A stretch of DNA of 64,000 nt from positions 62,001-126,000 of the forward strand of contig NZ_JAPDNQ010000002.1 of the NCBI RefSeq assembly GCF_025989145.1, in the 5' to 3' direction. The position numbers and the translations under genes were made by a program. A model generated the notes under the pieces. The model did not search any database. It was not told the DNA's origin and saw nothing but the letters and a program-made list of their open reading frames with translations. The stretch comes from Microbacterium sp. SSM24. GTDB lineage: Bacteria; Actinomycetota; Actinomycetes; Actinomycetales; Microbacteriaceae. Position 1 is the first letter of the stretch; the number at the start of each line of letters is the position of its first letter. This document shows, piece after piece, positions 43,922-53,418 of the stretch.

Positions 43922-44835
43922 TGTCGGCGGGCTCGACGCACCACCGCTCTCGCACGCTCGACGTCCCCGTGGCAGACGGCGACCTGCGCGTCGCGGTGTG
44001 GGATCCCGACTCGCAGGTCCCGGATGCCTCCGACGTGCTCCTGATCCACGGGGTGACGGCATCCCACCTCGCGTGGCCCTTCGTGGTCGACCGGCTGCCC
44101 GGCATCCGCGCAATCGCGCCCGATCTGCGCGGACGTGGCGCGAGCAACGGGCTCGTCGGCTCATCCGGCATGCGCGCACACGCGGACGACATGGCGGCAG
44201 CACTCGACGCACTCGGCATCGAGCGCGCGCTCGTCGCCGGTCACTCGATGGGCGGATTCGTGGCCGTTGTGTTCGCGCACCTGTATCCCGAGCGCGTGTC
44301 CCGGCTCGTGCTCGTCGACGGCGGGCTGCCCCTCGACGTGCCGCCGGGCGTCGACGCGGACGCCCTCGTCGCCGGCATACTCGGACCGACGGCGGCACGC
44401 CTGTCGATGCGATTCTCCGGCGCGGAGGAGTATCTCGACTTCTGGCGTGCGCACCCGGCATTCGGCGATGACTGGACGCCCGAACTCGAGGCGTACCTGA
44501 CGTACGACCTCGTCGACGCCGGCGACGGCTCCTACCGCCCCGCCACGAGCTACCGCACCACCGCCGACGACACCGCTGACATGATCACCGGAACCGCCCT
44601 GACAGACGCGCTGGCCGGGCTGCGGCATCCGACGCGCATGATCACGGTGCCTCGCGGCCTCCAGAACGAGGAGCCGGGACTGTACGCTCCCGCGCACCTC
44701 GATCGTGTGCTCGCAGCGAACCCGTCCGTGCGGCACGAACGCGTCGAAGGCGTCAATCACTACACGATCGTCATGTCGCCCGCCGGGGCGGATGCTGTCG
44801 CCCGGGTCATCCGCGAGGAGCTCAGCGCGACGTGA
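43921..44835 (+). CDS. Alpha/beta-fold hydrolase
   Basis: The 304-aa protein has the alpha/beta hydrolase core: oxyanion strand DVLLIHGVTASHLAW, nucleophile elbow VAGHSMGGFVAVVF (Ser in GHSMG), and a C-terminal His in GVNHYTIV. A cap domain lies between about residues 130 and 230. The substrate is unknown; a role in hydrolysing a 3-hydroxybutyrate ester or oligomer would fit the neighbours but is inference. Start and stop overlap with the dehydrogenase gene (TGATG) show coupling. Confidence 0.85.
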   Translation: MSAGSTHHRSRTLDVPVADGDLRVAVWDPDSQVPDASDVLLIHGVTASHLAWPFVVDRLPGIRAIAPDLRGRGASNGLVGSSGMRAHADDMAAALDALGIERALVAGHSMGGFVAVVFAHLYPERVSRLVLVDGGLPLDVPPGVDADALVAGILGPTAARLSMRFSGAEEYLDFWRAHPAFGDDWTPELEAYLTYDLVDAGDGSYRPATSYRTTADDTADMITGTALTDALAGLRHPTRMITVPRGLQNEEPGLYAPAHLDRVLAANPSVRHERVEGVNHYTIVMSPAGADAVARVIREELSAT

Positions 44836-44852
44836 CTCCCGCGCGATAGGAC

Positions 44853-44884
44853 CCATCACGACGTAGCCCCATCACGACGTAGCC
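44853..44884. repeat. Two-copy 16-bp tandem repeat
   Basis: CCATCACGACGTAGCC occurs twice in direct succession, then diverges, in the gap between the convergent hydrolase and IclR genes. It looks like a recent local duplication. Confidence 0.8.
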
Positions 44885-44974
44885 CCAGCGCGAGTCGCCG
44901 AGGCGCGACGGCGACCTGCGGGCAGCCCCGCCCACGAGGCGCTTCCCGACCCGCACGGCCCGGGAACGACACGT

Positions 44975-45769
44975 TCAGCGTGCGGCGGCGATCCGCGTCG
45001 TGAGCTGATGCGCGTGCGCCAGCAGGGTGCGGCCGAGCTCGGGCAGCCGGTCCGGACCGAAGCGGAACTCCACGCCGGTGAGACTGAGCGCCCACTGCGG
45101 ATGCCCCTCGCGACTGAACACCGCGGCACCCACGCCGTACGACCCCTCGACGATCAGCCCGGAGTTGACCGCGTACCCGCGCTCCTGCGTGTCCCGGAGT
45201 CTGCCCCGCAGCCGCGTCTCGCTGTGCGGAGCGCCCCACTCATCCGCGAGTCCCGGATGCCGCTCGAAGTACGCGTCCACATCGTGGGGAGGCAGGAACG
45301 CCAGGATCGCAAGCCCGGCGGACGCGACTCCGAGAGGAAAGCGCACGCCCTCCGACAGCACGAACGACCGGATCGGGAAGCTTCCTTCCTCGCGCAGGAG
45401 GCATACGGTCTCGTCCCCCCGCCGCACCGACAGGAACGCACTCTCCTCGGTGCGGACCGCGAGCGATCGGACGATGTCGCGGGCGATGCCGGTGATGTCG
45501 TACCGGGATGCCGCCACCGACCCCATGAGGAAGAGCTCAGGTCCGGGCATCCACAGACCCGAGCGATCGTCCTGATCGACGAGCCCCTCGTGCTGGAGCG
45601 CCGTCAGAAGCCGATGGGTCGTGGGCCGCGTGAGTTCGGCCCGTCGCGCGAGCTCGGCCACGGGCACCCCGTCGTCGCCCGCGGAGGTCACGAGGCGCAG
45701 CAGACGCGCAGCGCGCGCCACCGACTGCGCACCCGGCACGCTTCGCCGCTTCGATCCCTGGTTGTCCAC
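44975..45769 (-). CDS. IclR-family transcriptional regulator
   Basis: The 264-aa protein has an N-terminal winged HTH (VPVAELARRAELTRPTTHRL, residues about 37-56) and the IclR effector domain (DETVCLLREEGSF and FPLGVASAGLAILAFLPPHD). IclR proteins sense small organic acids and control nearby catabolic genes. It is divergent from the CoA-transferase genes. The GTG start lies 7 nt after TAGTGT (45777-45782, minus), and a perfect palindrome covers both elements, which suggests autorepression. Confidence 0.9.
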   Translation of the reverse strand: MDNQGSKRRSVPGAQSVARAARLLRLVTSAGDDGVPVAELARRAELTRPTTHRLLTALQHEGLVDQDDRSGLWMPGPELFLMGSVAASRYDITGIARDIVRSLAVRTEESAFLSVRRGDETVCLLREEGSFPIRSFVLSEGVRFPLGVASAGLAILAFLPPHDVDAYFERHPGLADEWGAPHSETRLRGRLRDTQERGYAVNSGLIVEGSYGVGAAVFSREGHPQWALSLTGVEFRFGPDRLPELGRTLLAHAHQLTTRIAAAR

Positions 45770-45779
45770 GATGTGGACA
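45763..45779. promoter_or_regulatory. IclR-type operator palindrome
   Basis: TGTCCAC-GAT-GTGGACA is a perfect palindrome with 7-bp arms. It overlaps the start codon and -10 box of the IclR gene and lies about 95 bp before the CoA-transferase A start. It is the best candidate binding site for the regulator it overlaps. Confidence 0.6.
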
Positions 45780-45872
45780 CTACGCGCGCCCTCCTCCACA
45801 TGGCAAACACGGCGATGCGCCGGCGGGGGAACGGGCGCAGGATGGAGGCATCCGCGAGCGAAGGAGCAGCAC

Positions 45873-46646
45873 GTGATCGACAAGACGTGGGGGTCGGCCG
45901 CCGAAGCCGTCGCCGACATCCCGGACGGAGCCTCTCTCGCCGTCGGCGGCTTCGGGCTCTCGGGCAATCCCATCGCCCTCATCGATGCCCTCCTCGCGCA
46001 GGGGACGGGCGACCTGAGCATCGTGAGCAACAACTGCGGCGTGGATGACTGGGGTCTCGGCGTCCTGCTGAACGCCAAGCGCATCCGCAAGATGACGTCG
46101 TCGTACGTCGGCGAGAACAAGGAGTTCGAACGCCAGTTCCTCTCCGGCGAACTCGAACTGGAGCTCACGCCGCAGGGCACGCTCGCCGAGAAGCTGCGCG
46201 CCGGCGGGTCGGGCATCGCGGCGTTCTACACGCAGACCGGTGTCGGCACGCAGGTGGCGGAGGGCGGCCTGCCGCGCCGCTACGACGGCGACGGCGGCAT
46301 CGCGGTGGCATCGCCGGTCAAGGACGTCCGCACCTTCGACGTCTCCGGACAGCCCCGTGAATACGTGCTCGAGGAGGCCATCGTCACCGACTTCGCGCTC
46401 GTCCATGCGCTCAAGGGCGATCGCCACGGCAACCTGATCTTCAACAAGTCCGCGCGCAACTTCAACCCTCTCGCCGCCATGGCGGGTCGCGTCTGCATCG
46501 CGCAGGTGGAGGAGCTGGTCGAGCCCGGCGAGCTCGACCCCGACGGCATCCACCTTCCCGGCATCTACGTGCACCGCATCGTGGAGGTCGGCTCCGATAT
46601 CGAGAAGCGCATCGAACGGCGCACCGTCCGAGAGGCAGGCCGCTGA
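45873..46646 (+). CDS. scoA: 3-oxoacid CoA-transferase subunit A
   Basis: The 257-aa protein is the alpha subunit of a succinyl-CoA:3-ketoacid CoA-transferase type enzyme: [35 protein letters not shown], and [20 protein letters not shown] followed by [10 protein letters not shown] are family motifs. With subunit B it moves CoA between succinyl-CoA and acetoacetate or another 3-oxoacid such as 3-oxoadipate (PcaI). The GTG start follows AAGGAGCA. The bdh-like gene nearby favours acetoacetate as substrate. One base separates it from the subunit B gene. Confidence 0.9.
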   Translation: MIDKTWGSAAEAVADIPDGASLAVGGFGLSGNPIALIDALLAQGTGDLSIVSNNCGVDDWGLGVLLNAKRIRKMTSSYVGENKEFERQFLSGELELELTPQGTLAEKLRAGGSGIAAFYTQTGVGTQVAEGGLPRRYDGDGGIAVASPVKDVRTFDVSGQPREYVLEEAIVTDFALVHALKGDRHGNLIFNKSARNFNPLAAMAGRVCIAQVEELVEPGELDPDGIHLPGIYVHRIVEVGSDIEKRIERRTVREAGR

Positions 46647-46647
46647 C

Positions 46648-47301
46648 ATGGCGCTCACCCGTACTCAGATGGCGGCGCGCGCCGCCCGCGAGCTCGCCGA
46701 CGGCGCCTACGTCAACCTCGGCATCGGCCTGCCCACGCTGGTCCCCAACTTCGTTCCCGACGGCGTCACAGTGGTGCTGCAGTCAGAGAACGGCATCCTC
46801 GGGGTCGGTCCCTACCCGGCCGACGAGCACGTGGACCCCGACCTCATCAACGCCGGCAAGGAGACCGTCACCACGCTCGCGGGCGCCGCGTTCTTCGACT
46901 CGGCGACGAGCTTCGGCATGATCCGCGGCGGCAAGATCGACGCCGCCATCCTCGGTGCGATGCAGGTGTCGGCCACGGGCGACCTCGCGAACTGGATGAT
47001 CCCGGGGAAGATGGTCAAGGGCCCCGGCGGCGCGATGGACCTCGTTCACGGCGCCGCGCGCGTGATCGTGCTGATGGAGCACGTCGCGAAGGACGGCACC
47101 CCCAAGATCGTCGTCGACTGCTCGCTGCCGCTCACCGGCCGAGGCGTGGTCGACCGCATCATCACCGACCTCGCCGTCATCGACGTGACCTCCGACGGGC
47201 TCGTGCTCGTGGAGGTCGCCCCCGGCGTCACCGTCGAAGAGGTCATCGCCGCGACGGAGCCCCCGCTCATCGTCGCCGCCGCACTCCAGGAGGAATCATG
47301 A
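46648..47301 (+). CDS. scoB: 3-oxoacid CoA-transferase subunit B
   Basis: The 217-aa beta subunit has [16 protein letters not shown] and the catalytic motif [15 protein letters not shown], where the Glu of SENG forms the CoA thioester intermediate. [19 protein letters not shown] follows and is equally typical. It starts one base after the subunit A stop and overlaps the thiolase gene by 4 nt (ATGA), so the three genes are co-translated. Confusion with 3-oxoadipate transferase (PcaJ) is possible because the families are close. Confidence 0.91.
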   Translation: MALTRTQMAARAARELADGAYVNLGIGLPTLVPNFVPDGVTVVLQSENGILGVGPYPADEHVDPDLINAGKETVTTLAGAAFFDSATSFGMIRGGKIDAAILGAMQVSATGDLANWMIPGKMVKGPGGAMDLVHGAARVIVLMEHVAKDGTPKIVVDCSLPLTGRGVVDRIITDLAVIDVTSDGLVLVEVAPGVTVEEVIAATEPPLIVAAALQEES

Positions 47302-48482
47302 ACCACGACGACGTCGTCATCATCGCTGCCGCACGCACGCCGCAAGGGCGCCTCAAGGGCCAGCTGGCACCGCTCACCGCGGTGCAGCTCGGCAGTGCGG
47401 CGATCCGCGGAGCGCTCGCACAGGGCGGCATCCCGGCCGAGGCGGTCGACGCCGTGCTCGTCGGGCAGGTGCTCCCCGCGGGTGCCGGTCAGAACCCCGC
47501 ACGCCAGGCCGCGATCGGTGCCGGCATCGGGTGGGATGTGCACGCCGGATCCATCAACAAGGTGTGCCTCTCCGGTCTCACGGCCATCATCGACGGCGCG
47601 CGCATGCTCGCCGTGGGCGACGCGACCGTGGTGGTCGCGGCGGGCATGGAATCGATGACCCGCGCGCCGCACCTGCTCATGGGCTCCCGCGACGGCTGGA
47701 CGTACGGCTCGGTCGAAGTCCTCGACCACATGGCCGTCGACGGGCTCACCGACGCCTACGATCGCGAGAGCATGGGCGCATCGACCGAGCGTCACAACGA
47801 CCGCTTCGACGTCACGCGCGAAGCGCAGGACGCGGTCGCGGCACGCTCGCACCAGCGCGCCGCCCAGGCGCAGGCCGACGGGCGCTTCGACGCCGAGATC
47901 GTGCCCGTCGAGATCCCGCAGCGCAAGGGCGACCTGGTCGTCGTCACGAAGGACGAGGGCGTGCGGCCCGAGACGACGGTCGACACGCTCGCCGGACTGC
48001 GACCCGCGTTCGCGCAGGGAGGCTCGATCACCGCGGGCAACTCTTCGCAGATCTCCGACGGCGCCTCGGCCGTCGTGCTCACGCGCCGCTCGCACGCCGA
48101 CGAGAACGGCTGGCCCGTCCTTGCCGTCGTCGGCGCATCGGGACAGGTCGCCGGACCCGACAACTCGCTGCACGCGCAGCCCGCCCGTGCGATCGAGAAG
48201 GCCGTGGCCAAGCAGGGCATCGCGGTGTCCGACCTCGACCTCGTCGAGATCAACGAGGCGTTCGGCGCCGTCGTCGCGCGCTCGCAGGCCGAGCTCGGAC
48301 TCTCGGACGACGTCGTCAACCCGCACGGAGGCGGCATCGCGATCGGCCACCCGATCGGAGCATCCGGGAACCGGCTGGTCGTGCACGCGGTGCACGAGCT
48401 CGTCCGTCGCGGAGGTGGCACCGCAGCGGTGGCGCTGTGCGGCGGCGGCGGTCAGGGCGACGCCCTCATCCTCACGCGCTGA
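47298..48482 (+). CDS. Acetyl-CoA C-acetyltransferase (thiolase)
   Basis: The 394-aa thiolase has the acyl-binding cysteine in [12 protein letters not shown], the [12 protein letters not shown] motif, the catalytic His in [17 protein letters not shown] and the final cysteine in [13 protein letters not shown]. It would cleave acetoacetyl-CoA to two acetyl-CoA, completing 3-hydroxybutyrate breakdown, although 3-oxoadipyl-CoA thiolase (PcaF) is a close relative. Its length and motifs are standard. It overlaps scoB by 4 nt. Confidence 0.92.
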   Translation: MNHDDVVIIAAARTPQGRLKGQLAPLTAVQLGSAAIRGALAQGGIPAEAVDAVLVGQVLPAGAGQNPARQAAIGAGIGWDVHAGSINKVCLSGLTAIIDGARMLAVGDATVVVAAGMESMTRAPHLLMGSRDGWTYGSVEVLDHMAVDGLTDAYDRESMGASTERHNDRFDVTREAQDAVAARSHQRAAQAQADGRFDAEIVPVEIPQRKGDLVVVTKDEGVRPETTVDTLAGLRPAFAQGGSITAGNSSQISDGASAVVLTRRSHADENGWPVLAVVGASGQVAGPDNSLHAQPARAIEKAVAKQGIAVSDLDLVEINEAFGAVVARSQAELGLSDDVVNPHGGGIAIGHPIGASGNRLVVHAVHELVRRGGGTAAVALCGGGGQGDALILTR

Positions 48483-48558
48483 ACGACGGCATCCGCTTCT
48501 CGCCCACCGGTGCGCGCGCCGGGTGGCACCGGCGAGCGCGCCGGGATACCGTCGCGAC

Positions 48559-48999
48559 ATGACGACCATCACCCCGATCACGGCGGACGACCGTCCGGCC
48601 TGGGACGCCCTGTGGCAGGCGTACCTCACTTTCTACGAGTCCGAGATCCCCGACGACGTCACAGATTCGACGTTCCGGCGGATCCTCGCGGACGAGCAGC
48701 TCCACGGGGTTCTGGCGAGGGATGCCGACGGCCGGCCGATCGGACTGGTGCACTGGCTCACGCACCCCAGCACGTGGACCACCGCGGTGTACTGCTATCT
48801 GGAGGACCTCTACGTCGATCCGGCGGCGCGAGGCGCGGGCGCCGGCGCCGCCCTCATCGATCACGTCCGCGACTGGGCGGTCCTGTTCGGCGCGGAGAAG
48901 GTGTACTGGCTCACGAAGCACGACAACGCGACCGCACGGTCGCTGTACGACCGGGTCGCCACGTCGACCGGGTTCGTGCACTACGAGATCGAGCTCTAG
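48559..48999 (+). CDS. GNAT-family N-acetyltransferase
   Basis: The 146-aa protein has the GNAT acetyl-CoA motif A in YLEDLYVDPAARGAGAGAAL (R-G-x-G-x-G/A) and motif B in WLTKHDNATARSLYDRV. Such enzymes acetylate small amines or protein N-termini; the substrate is unknown. The ATG lies 6 nt after TACCGT (48547-48552) without a ribosome site, a leaderless pattern. Its last codons overlap the end of the convergent small membrane gene by 4 nt. Confidence 0.88.
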   Translation: MTTITPITADDRPAWDALWQAYLTFYESEIPDDVTDSTFRRILADEQLHGVLARDADGRPIGLVHWLTHPSTWTTAVYCYLEDLYVDPAARGAGAGAALIDHVRDWAVLFGAEKVYWLTKHDNATARSLYDRVATSTGFVHYEIEL

Positions 49000-49259
49000 A
49001 CGCGGTGCCGGCGCGCGCGCTCGCGCACCAGCTTCTTCTCCTGGCCGTGCACGGGGGAGTCTTCGTCGATGACGTGACCCGTCGATGCGCGGCGCACGTC
49101 GATGATCGCGCCGACCACGAGCGCGACCGAGATCGCCCAGCTCAGCCACCCCAGCGCGCTGCGCCACGTGAAGGGCGCGTCCTCGCGCATCCCGCGCAGC
49201 AGGGTCAGCCCTCCGGTGATGGCGGTCAGCAGGCCGGTGCCGAAGAGGTACTTTCGCAT
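48996..49259 (-). CDS. Small two-helix membrane protein, hypothetical
   Basis: The 87-aa protein has two hydrophobic segments (residues about 4-20 and 35-52) and a basic cytoplasmic tail (EKKLVRERARRHRV). No family is recognised. It overlaps the GNAT gene tail-to-tail by 4 nt. GC-rich third positions support coding. Confidence 0.65.
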   Translation of the reverse strand: MRKYLFGTGLLTAITGGLTLLRGMREDAPFTWRSALGWLSWAISVALVVGAIIDVRRASTGHVIDEDSPVHGQEKKLVRERARRHRV

Positions 49260-49396
49260 GCGCCCACGCTAGCGCGCGGCATCCGTCATCGTCTGCCCTT
49301 GACAGGCAAGACCGCCCGCGTCAAGGCGACGGAGCGGGCTCGCAGGCCGCGATAGCCTGGGGATGCCTCGTCCCCCAGCCACCGTCAGGAGCCCGA

Positions 49397-50839
49397 GTGA
49401 CCCAGGCAGAGCTCGTCGTCGTTGCGAACCGTCTTCCCGTGGACCGCGTGGTCGACGGTTCCGGAGAGCCCTCATGGCGGCGCTCGCCCGGAGGCCTCGT
49501 GACGGCGCTCGAGCCCGTGATGCGCCGGGCCGACGGCGCGTGGGTCGGTTGGCCCGGCCAGCCCGACATCGACGTCGATCCCTTCGAGTTCGAGGGCACG
49601 CACCTCGTGCCGGTGCGCCTCAGCGCCGACGACGTCGAGAAGTACTACGAAGGCATGTCGAACGACACGTTCTGGCCGCTCTACCACGATGTCATCGCCG
49701 AGCCGCGCTACCGCCGCGTGTGGTGGGACGCGTACGTGCGGGTCAATCGCCGGTTCGCCGAGGCCGCGGCCGCTGCCGCCGCCGACGGCGCCGAGGTCTG
49801 GGTGCAGGACTACCAGCTGCAGCTGGTGCCGCGGATGCTGCGCGAGATGCGTCCCGACCTCACGATCGGCTACTTCCACCACATTCCCTTCCCGGCATAC
49901 GGCCTGTACTCGCAGCTGCCGTGGAGACGCCAGGTGCTGGAAGGACTTCTCGGCGCCGACGTCATCGGCTTCCAGCGCGTCGCCGATGCCGGGAACTTCG
50001 CCCGCGCCGTGCGCCGCGTGCTGCGCTTCGATACGAAGGCCTCGGGTATCAGCGTCCCGAACCCGGACGGCACGACGCGCACCGCTCTCGCCAAGGCGTT
50101 CCCGATCTCGATCGACGCCCAGTCGTGCGTCGAGCTGGCGCAGCATCCCGAGATCCAGGCACGCGCGGCCGAGATCCGGGCCGAGCTCGGCAACCCGAAG
50201 AAGATCCTGCTCGGTGTCGATCGCCTCGACTACACGAAGGGGATCCGCCACCGGCTGAAGGCGTTCGGCGAACTGCTCTCGGACGGCCGGCTCTCCGTCG
50301 AGGACGTCACCCTCGTGCAGGTCGCGAGCCCGAGCCGCGAGCGCGTCCAGGCGTACATGCAGCTGCGCGACGAGATCGAGCTGACGGTCGGCCGGGTCAA
50401 CGGCGACTTCGACACGACGGGGCATACCGCGATCCGCTACCTGCACCAGGCGTACCCGCGCGAGGAGATGGTGGCGCTGTTCCTCGCCGCCGACGTGATG
50501 CTCGTGACCGCCCTGCGCGACGGCATGAACCTCGTGGCGAAGGAGTACGTGGCCGCGCGCGTCGACAACCGCGGTGTGCTCGTGCTCAGCGAGTTCGCGG
50601 GTGCGGCCGACGAGCTGCCGAGCGCCGTGCGCATCAACCCCCACGACATCGACGGGATGAAGGATGCCGTCATGCGGGCGATCGAGATGCCCCCGGCCGA
50701 GCAGGGCCGCCGCATGCGGGCGCTGCGCAAGCGGGTCATCGAGCACGACGTCGCCCGGTGGTCCCAGTCCTTCCTCGCCGCGTTGGACGATGCCAAGGCG
50801 GCGAAGCGCCGCAACGACGCGAGAAGGAGCCGCGCGTGA
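49397..50839 (+). CDS. otsA: Trehalose-6-phosphate synthase
   Basis: The 480-aa GT20 enzyme joins UDP- or GDP-glucose and glucose-6-phosphate to trehalose-6-phosphate. Family motifs: VVANRLPVDR at the start, the glucose-6-phosphate site WPLYHD, VWVQDYQLQLVPRMLRE, YFHHIPFPAYG, and LLGVDRLDYTKGIRHRLKAF for the nucleotide sugar. RDGMNLVAKEYVAAR closes the active site. The GTG start follows AGGAGC. A -10 box TAGCCT (49350 region) implies a leader of about 35 nt. It overlaps otsB by 4 nt. Confidence 0.96.
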   Translation: MTQAELVVVANRLPVDRVVDGSGEPSWRRSPGGLVTALEPVMRRADGAWVGWPGQPDIDVDPFEFEGTHLVPVRLSADDVEKYYEGMSNDTFWPLYHDVIAEPRYRRVWWDAYVRVNRRFAEAAAAAAADGAEVWVQDYQLQLVPRMLREMRPDLTIGYFHHIPFPAYGLYSQLPWRRQVLEGLLGADVIGFQRVADAGNFARAVRRVLRFDTKASGISVPNPDGTTRTALAKAFPISIDAQSCVELAQHPEIQARAAEIRAELGNPKKILLGVDRLDYTKGIRHRLKAFGELLSDGRLSVEDVTLVQVASPSRERVQAYMQLRDEIELTVGRVNGDFDTTGHTAIRYLHQAYPREEMVALFLAADVMLVTALRDGMNLVAKEYVAARVDNRGVLVLSEFAGAADELPSAVRINPHDIDGMKDAVMRAIEMPPAEQGRRMRALRKRVIEHDVARWSQSFLAALDDAKAAKRRNDARRSRA

Positions 50840-51630
50840 GTACCGAACCCGGACAGACGATCCGCAGCGCGATCGCGCGCATCGCGGCATCCGATCGCCT
50901 TCTCGTGGCCCTGGACTTCGACGGCACGCTGTCGCCGCTCGAGGACGAGCCGATGGATGCCCGCATGCTGCCCGCCGCGCGTGCGGCGCTCGACGCGCTG
51001 TTCGCGGAGCCCGAGACTCTGGTGGCGCTCGTGTCGGGCCGCAGCCTGTCCGACCTTCGGATCATCGCCGAGCACGACGACGAGTCGCCGCTGCTGCTCG
51101 CGGGATCGCACGGCGCCGAGTTCTGGATCCCGGGCGAGGGCGCCGTGACGCACGACGACGACCCTGCCGACGCCGCGCTGCGCGATGAGCTGCGTGCGCA
51201 CGCCGAGCAGGCCACGGCGCACATCGAGGGCGTCTGGATCGAGCCCAAGCGCTTCGGGTTCGGCGTGCACACGCGCAGGTCCTCGCCCGCCGGGGCCACC
51301 GAGGCCAACAGGCTCGTCGACGCGCTCGTCGCGGCCGAGGCACCCCAGTGGCGCCGCCGCACCGGGCACAACATCATCGAGTACGCGTTCCGCCACGAGG
51401 GCAAGGACTCGGCGATCGCCGAGCTGCGGGAGCGGACGGATGCCTCCGCCGTCCTCTTCGCGGGCGACGACGTGACCGACGAGGATGCGCTCGCGAGCCT
51501 GGGCGAGGGCGACCTCGGCGTGCACGTCGGCAACCGTCCGACCGCCGCGACGATCTGCGTGCCCGACATCCCCGCGATGGCCGAGCTGCTCGCCGTCATC
51601 GCGGCCGAGCGGTCCGCCGCCCGGGAATAG
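50836..51630 (+). CDS. otsB: Trehalose-6-phosphate phosphatase
   Basis: The 264-aa HAD phosphatase removes phosphate from trehalose-6-phosphate. HAD motif I is LVALDFDGTLSPLEDEP, motif II includes LVSGRS, and motif IV is VLFAGDDVTDEDAL. GAEFWIPGEG and the cap domain fit the OtsB family. It starts on GTG overlapping the otsA stop by 4 nt, so the two trehalose enzymes are made in a fixed ratio. Trehalose is a stress protectant and, in some actinobacteria, a cell-envelope precursor. Confidence 0.95.
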   Translation: MSTEPGQTIRSAIARIAASDRLLVALDFDGTLSPLEDEPMDARMLPAARAALDALFAEPETLVALVSGRSLSDLRIIAEHDDESPLLLAGSHGAEFWIPGEGAVTHDDDPADAALRDELRAHAEQATAHIEGVWIEPKRFGFGVHTRRSSPAGATEANRLVDALVAAEAPQWRRRTGHNIIEYAFRHEGKDSAIAELRERTDASAVLFAGDDVTDEDALASLGEGDLGVHVGNRPTAATICVPDIPAMAELLAVIAAERSAARE

Positions 51631-51633
51631 AAT
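51628..51633 (+). promoter_or_regulatory. -10 box of a leaderless ilvD promoter
   Basis: TAGAAT lies 6 nt before the ilvD ATG at 51640, and its first three bases are also the otsB stop codon. There is no room for a leader peptide, so attenuation control of ilvD is unlikely. Confidence 0.65.
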
Positions 51634-51639
51634 GCGAGC

Positions 51640-53346
51640 ATGCCCCAGCCTGACAACTCCATCGACATCAAGCCCCGCAGCAGGGTCGTCACCGACGGCA
51701 TCGAGGCGACGACATCGCGCGGCATGCTCCGCGCCGTCGGCATGGGCGACGAGGACTGGGACAAGCCGCAGATCGGCATCGCGTCCAGCTGGAACGAGAT
51801 CACGCCCTGCAACCTGAGCCTCGACCGGCTCGCGCAGGGCGCGAAGGAGGGCGTGCACGCCGGCGGCGGGTACCCGCTGCAGTTCGGCACCATCTCGGTC
51901 TCGGACGGCATCTCGATGGGCCACGAGGGCATGCACTTCTCGCTGGTCTCGCGCGAGGTGATCGCCGACTCCGTCGAGACCGTCATCATGGCCGAGCGCC
52001 TCGACGGCTCCGTGCTCCTCGCCGGCTGCGACAAGTCGATCCCCGGCATGCTGATGGCCTCCGCACGGCTCGACCTCTCGAGCGTCTTCCTCTACGCGGG
52101 TTCGATCGCGCCCGGCTGGGTCAAGCTCTCGGACGGCACCGAGAAGGACGTCACGATCATCGACTCCTTCGAGGCGGTCGGCGCGTGCCTCGCCGGCAAG
52201 ATGAGCGAGGCCGACCTCAAGCGCATCGAGTGCGCGATCGCCCCCGGCGAAGGCGCGTGCGGCGGCATGTACACCGCGAACACGATGGCGTCGGTGGCTG
52301 AGGCGCTGGGTCTCAGCCTGCCGGGATCCGCCGCTCCGCCGTCGGCCGACCGTCGTCGCGACTACTTCGCGCACCGCTCGGGCGAGGCCGTCGTGAACCT
52401 GCTGCGCCAGGGGATCACGACCCGCGACATCCTCACCAAGGAGGCGTTCGAGAACGCCATCGCGCTCGCGATGGCTCTCGGCGGCTCGACCAACGTCGTG
52501 CTCCACCTGCTCGCCATCGCGCGCGAGGCCGACGTCGAGCTGAGCCTCCACGACTTCAACCGCATCGGCGACAAGACCCCGCATGTGGCCGACATGAAGC
52601 CGTTCGGCCAGTTCGTCATGAACGACGTCGACCGCCACGGCGGCATCCCGGTCATCATGAAGGCGATGCTCGACGAGGGTCTCCTCCACGGTGACGCGCT
52701 CACCGTCACCGGCAAGACGCTCGCCGAGAACCTCGCCGACCTGAACCCCGACCCGGTCGACGGCACCGTGATCCACACGTTCGACGACCCGATCCACGCC
52801 CAGGGCGGCATCACGATCCTGCACGGGTCGATCGCACCGGAGGGCGCGGTCGTGAAGTCCGCGGGCTTCGACGGCAACGTCTTCGAGGGCCCCGCTCGGG
52901 TGTTCGAGCGCGAGCGTGCGGCGATGGACGCCCTCGAGGCCGGTCAGATCGCCGCCGGTGACGTCGTCGTGATCCGCTACGAAGGCCCCAAGGGCGGCCC
53001 GGGCATGCGCGAGATGCTCGCGATCACCGCCGCCATCAAGGGCGCGGGCCTCGGAAAAGATGTACTACTCTTGACGGACGGCAGATTCTCAGGCGGCACA
53101 ACCGGCCTGTGCATCGGCCACATAGCACCCGAAGCGGTGGACGCTGGTCCCATCGCCTTCGTGCGCGATGGTGATCTGATACGGGTCGATATCGCGGCTC
53201 GCACGCTCGACCTACTCGTCGATGATGCAGAGCTCGACTCCCGCCGCTCTGGCTGGGAGCCGCTTCCCCCGCGCTATACCCGTGGCGTCCTTGCCAAGTA
53301 CTCCCGACTCGTGCGCTCCGCTGCGGAGGGCGCGACCACCGGTTGA
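51640..53346 (+). CDS. ilvD: Dihydroxy-acid dehydratase
   Basis: The 568-aa enzyme converts 2,3-dihydroxy-isovalerate and -methylvalerate to the 2-oxo acids in valine and isoleucine synthesis. Iron-sulfur ligands are visible as [14 protein letters not shown] and [17 protein letters not shown]. The C-terminus has the family motif [20 protein letters not shown]. From base about 53053 (that motif onward) the codons change abruptly to AT-ending ones (GTA, CTA, TTG, AGA, ATA, CTT), unlike the rest of the gene, which suggests that the 3' end came from a different genome by recombination. The protein motifs remain intact. Confidence 0.96.
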   Translation: MPQPDNSIDIKPRSRVVTDGIEATTSRGMLRAVGMGDEDWDKPQIGIASSWNEITPCNLSLDRLAQGAKEGVHAGGGYPLQFGTISVSDGISMGHEGMHFSLVSREVIADSVETVIMAERLDGSVLLAGCDKSIPGMLMASARLDLSSVFLYAGSIAPGWVKLSDGTEKDVTIIDSFEAVGACLAGKMSEADLKRIECAIAPGEGACGGMYTANTMASVAEALGLSLPGSAAPPSADRRRDYFAHRSGEAVVNLLRQGITTRDILTKEAFENAIALAMALGGSTNVVLHLLAIAREADVELSLHDFNRIGDKTPHVADMKPFGQFVMNDVDRHGGIPVIMKAMLDEGLLHGDALTVTGKTLAENLADLNPDPVDGTVIHTFDDPIHAQGGITILHGSIAPEGAVVKSAGFDGNVFEGPARVFERERAAMDALEAGQIAAGDVVVIRYEGPKGGPGMREMLAITAAIKGAGLGKDVLLLTDGRFSGGTTGLCIGHIAPEAVDAGPIAFVRDGDLIRVDIAARTLDLLVDDAELDSRRSGWEPLPPRYTRGVLAKYSRLVRSAAEGATTG

Positions 53347-53359
53347 CCGCTGGTCATCC

Positions 53360-53394
53360 GGTGGTTGAGCAGCCGCGAAGCCGCGTATCGAAAC
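53360..53394. repeat. Dispersed actinobacterial palindromic repeat
   Basis: The segment begins GGTGGTTGAGCAGCC and ends CGTATCGAAACC, a pattern I recognise from many actinobacterial intergenic regions, where it occurs in numerous copies with an internal palindrome (here CGCG-AAGC-CGCG). It lies between ilvD and ilvB, 13 bp after the ilvD stop. Copy number elsewhere in this genome cannot be seen. Confidence 0.75.
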
Positions 53395-53418
53395 CCCGAC
53401 CGATCGAGGATCATCACC

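Noticed and set aside
53365..53418. Longer ilvB start
   Set aside because: The extra residues would be encoded by the dispersed repeat and do not resemble acetolactate synthase; ATG 53419 has a ribosome site.
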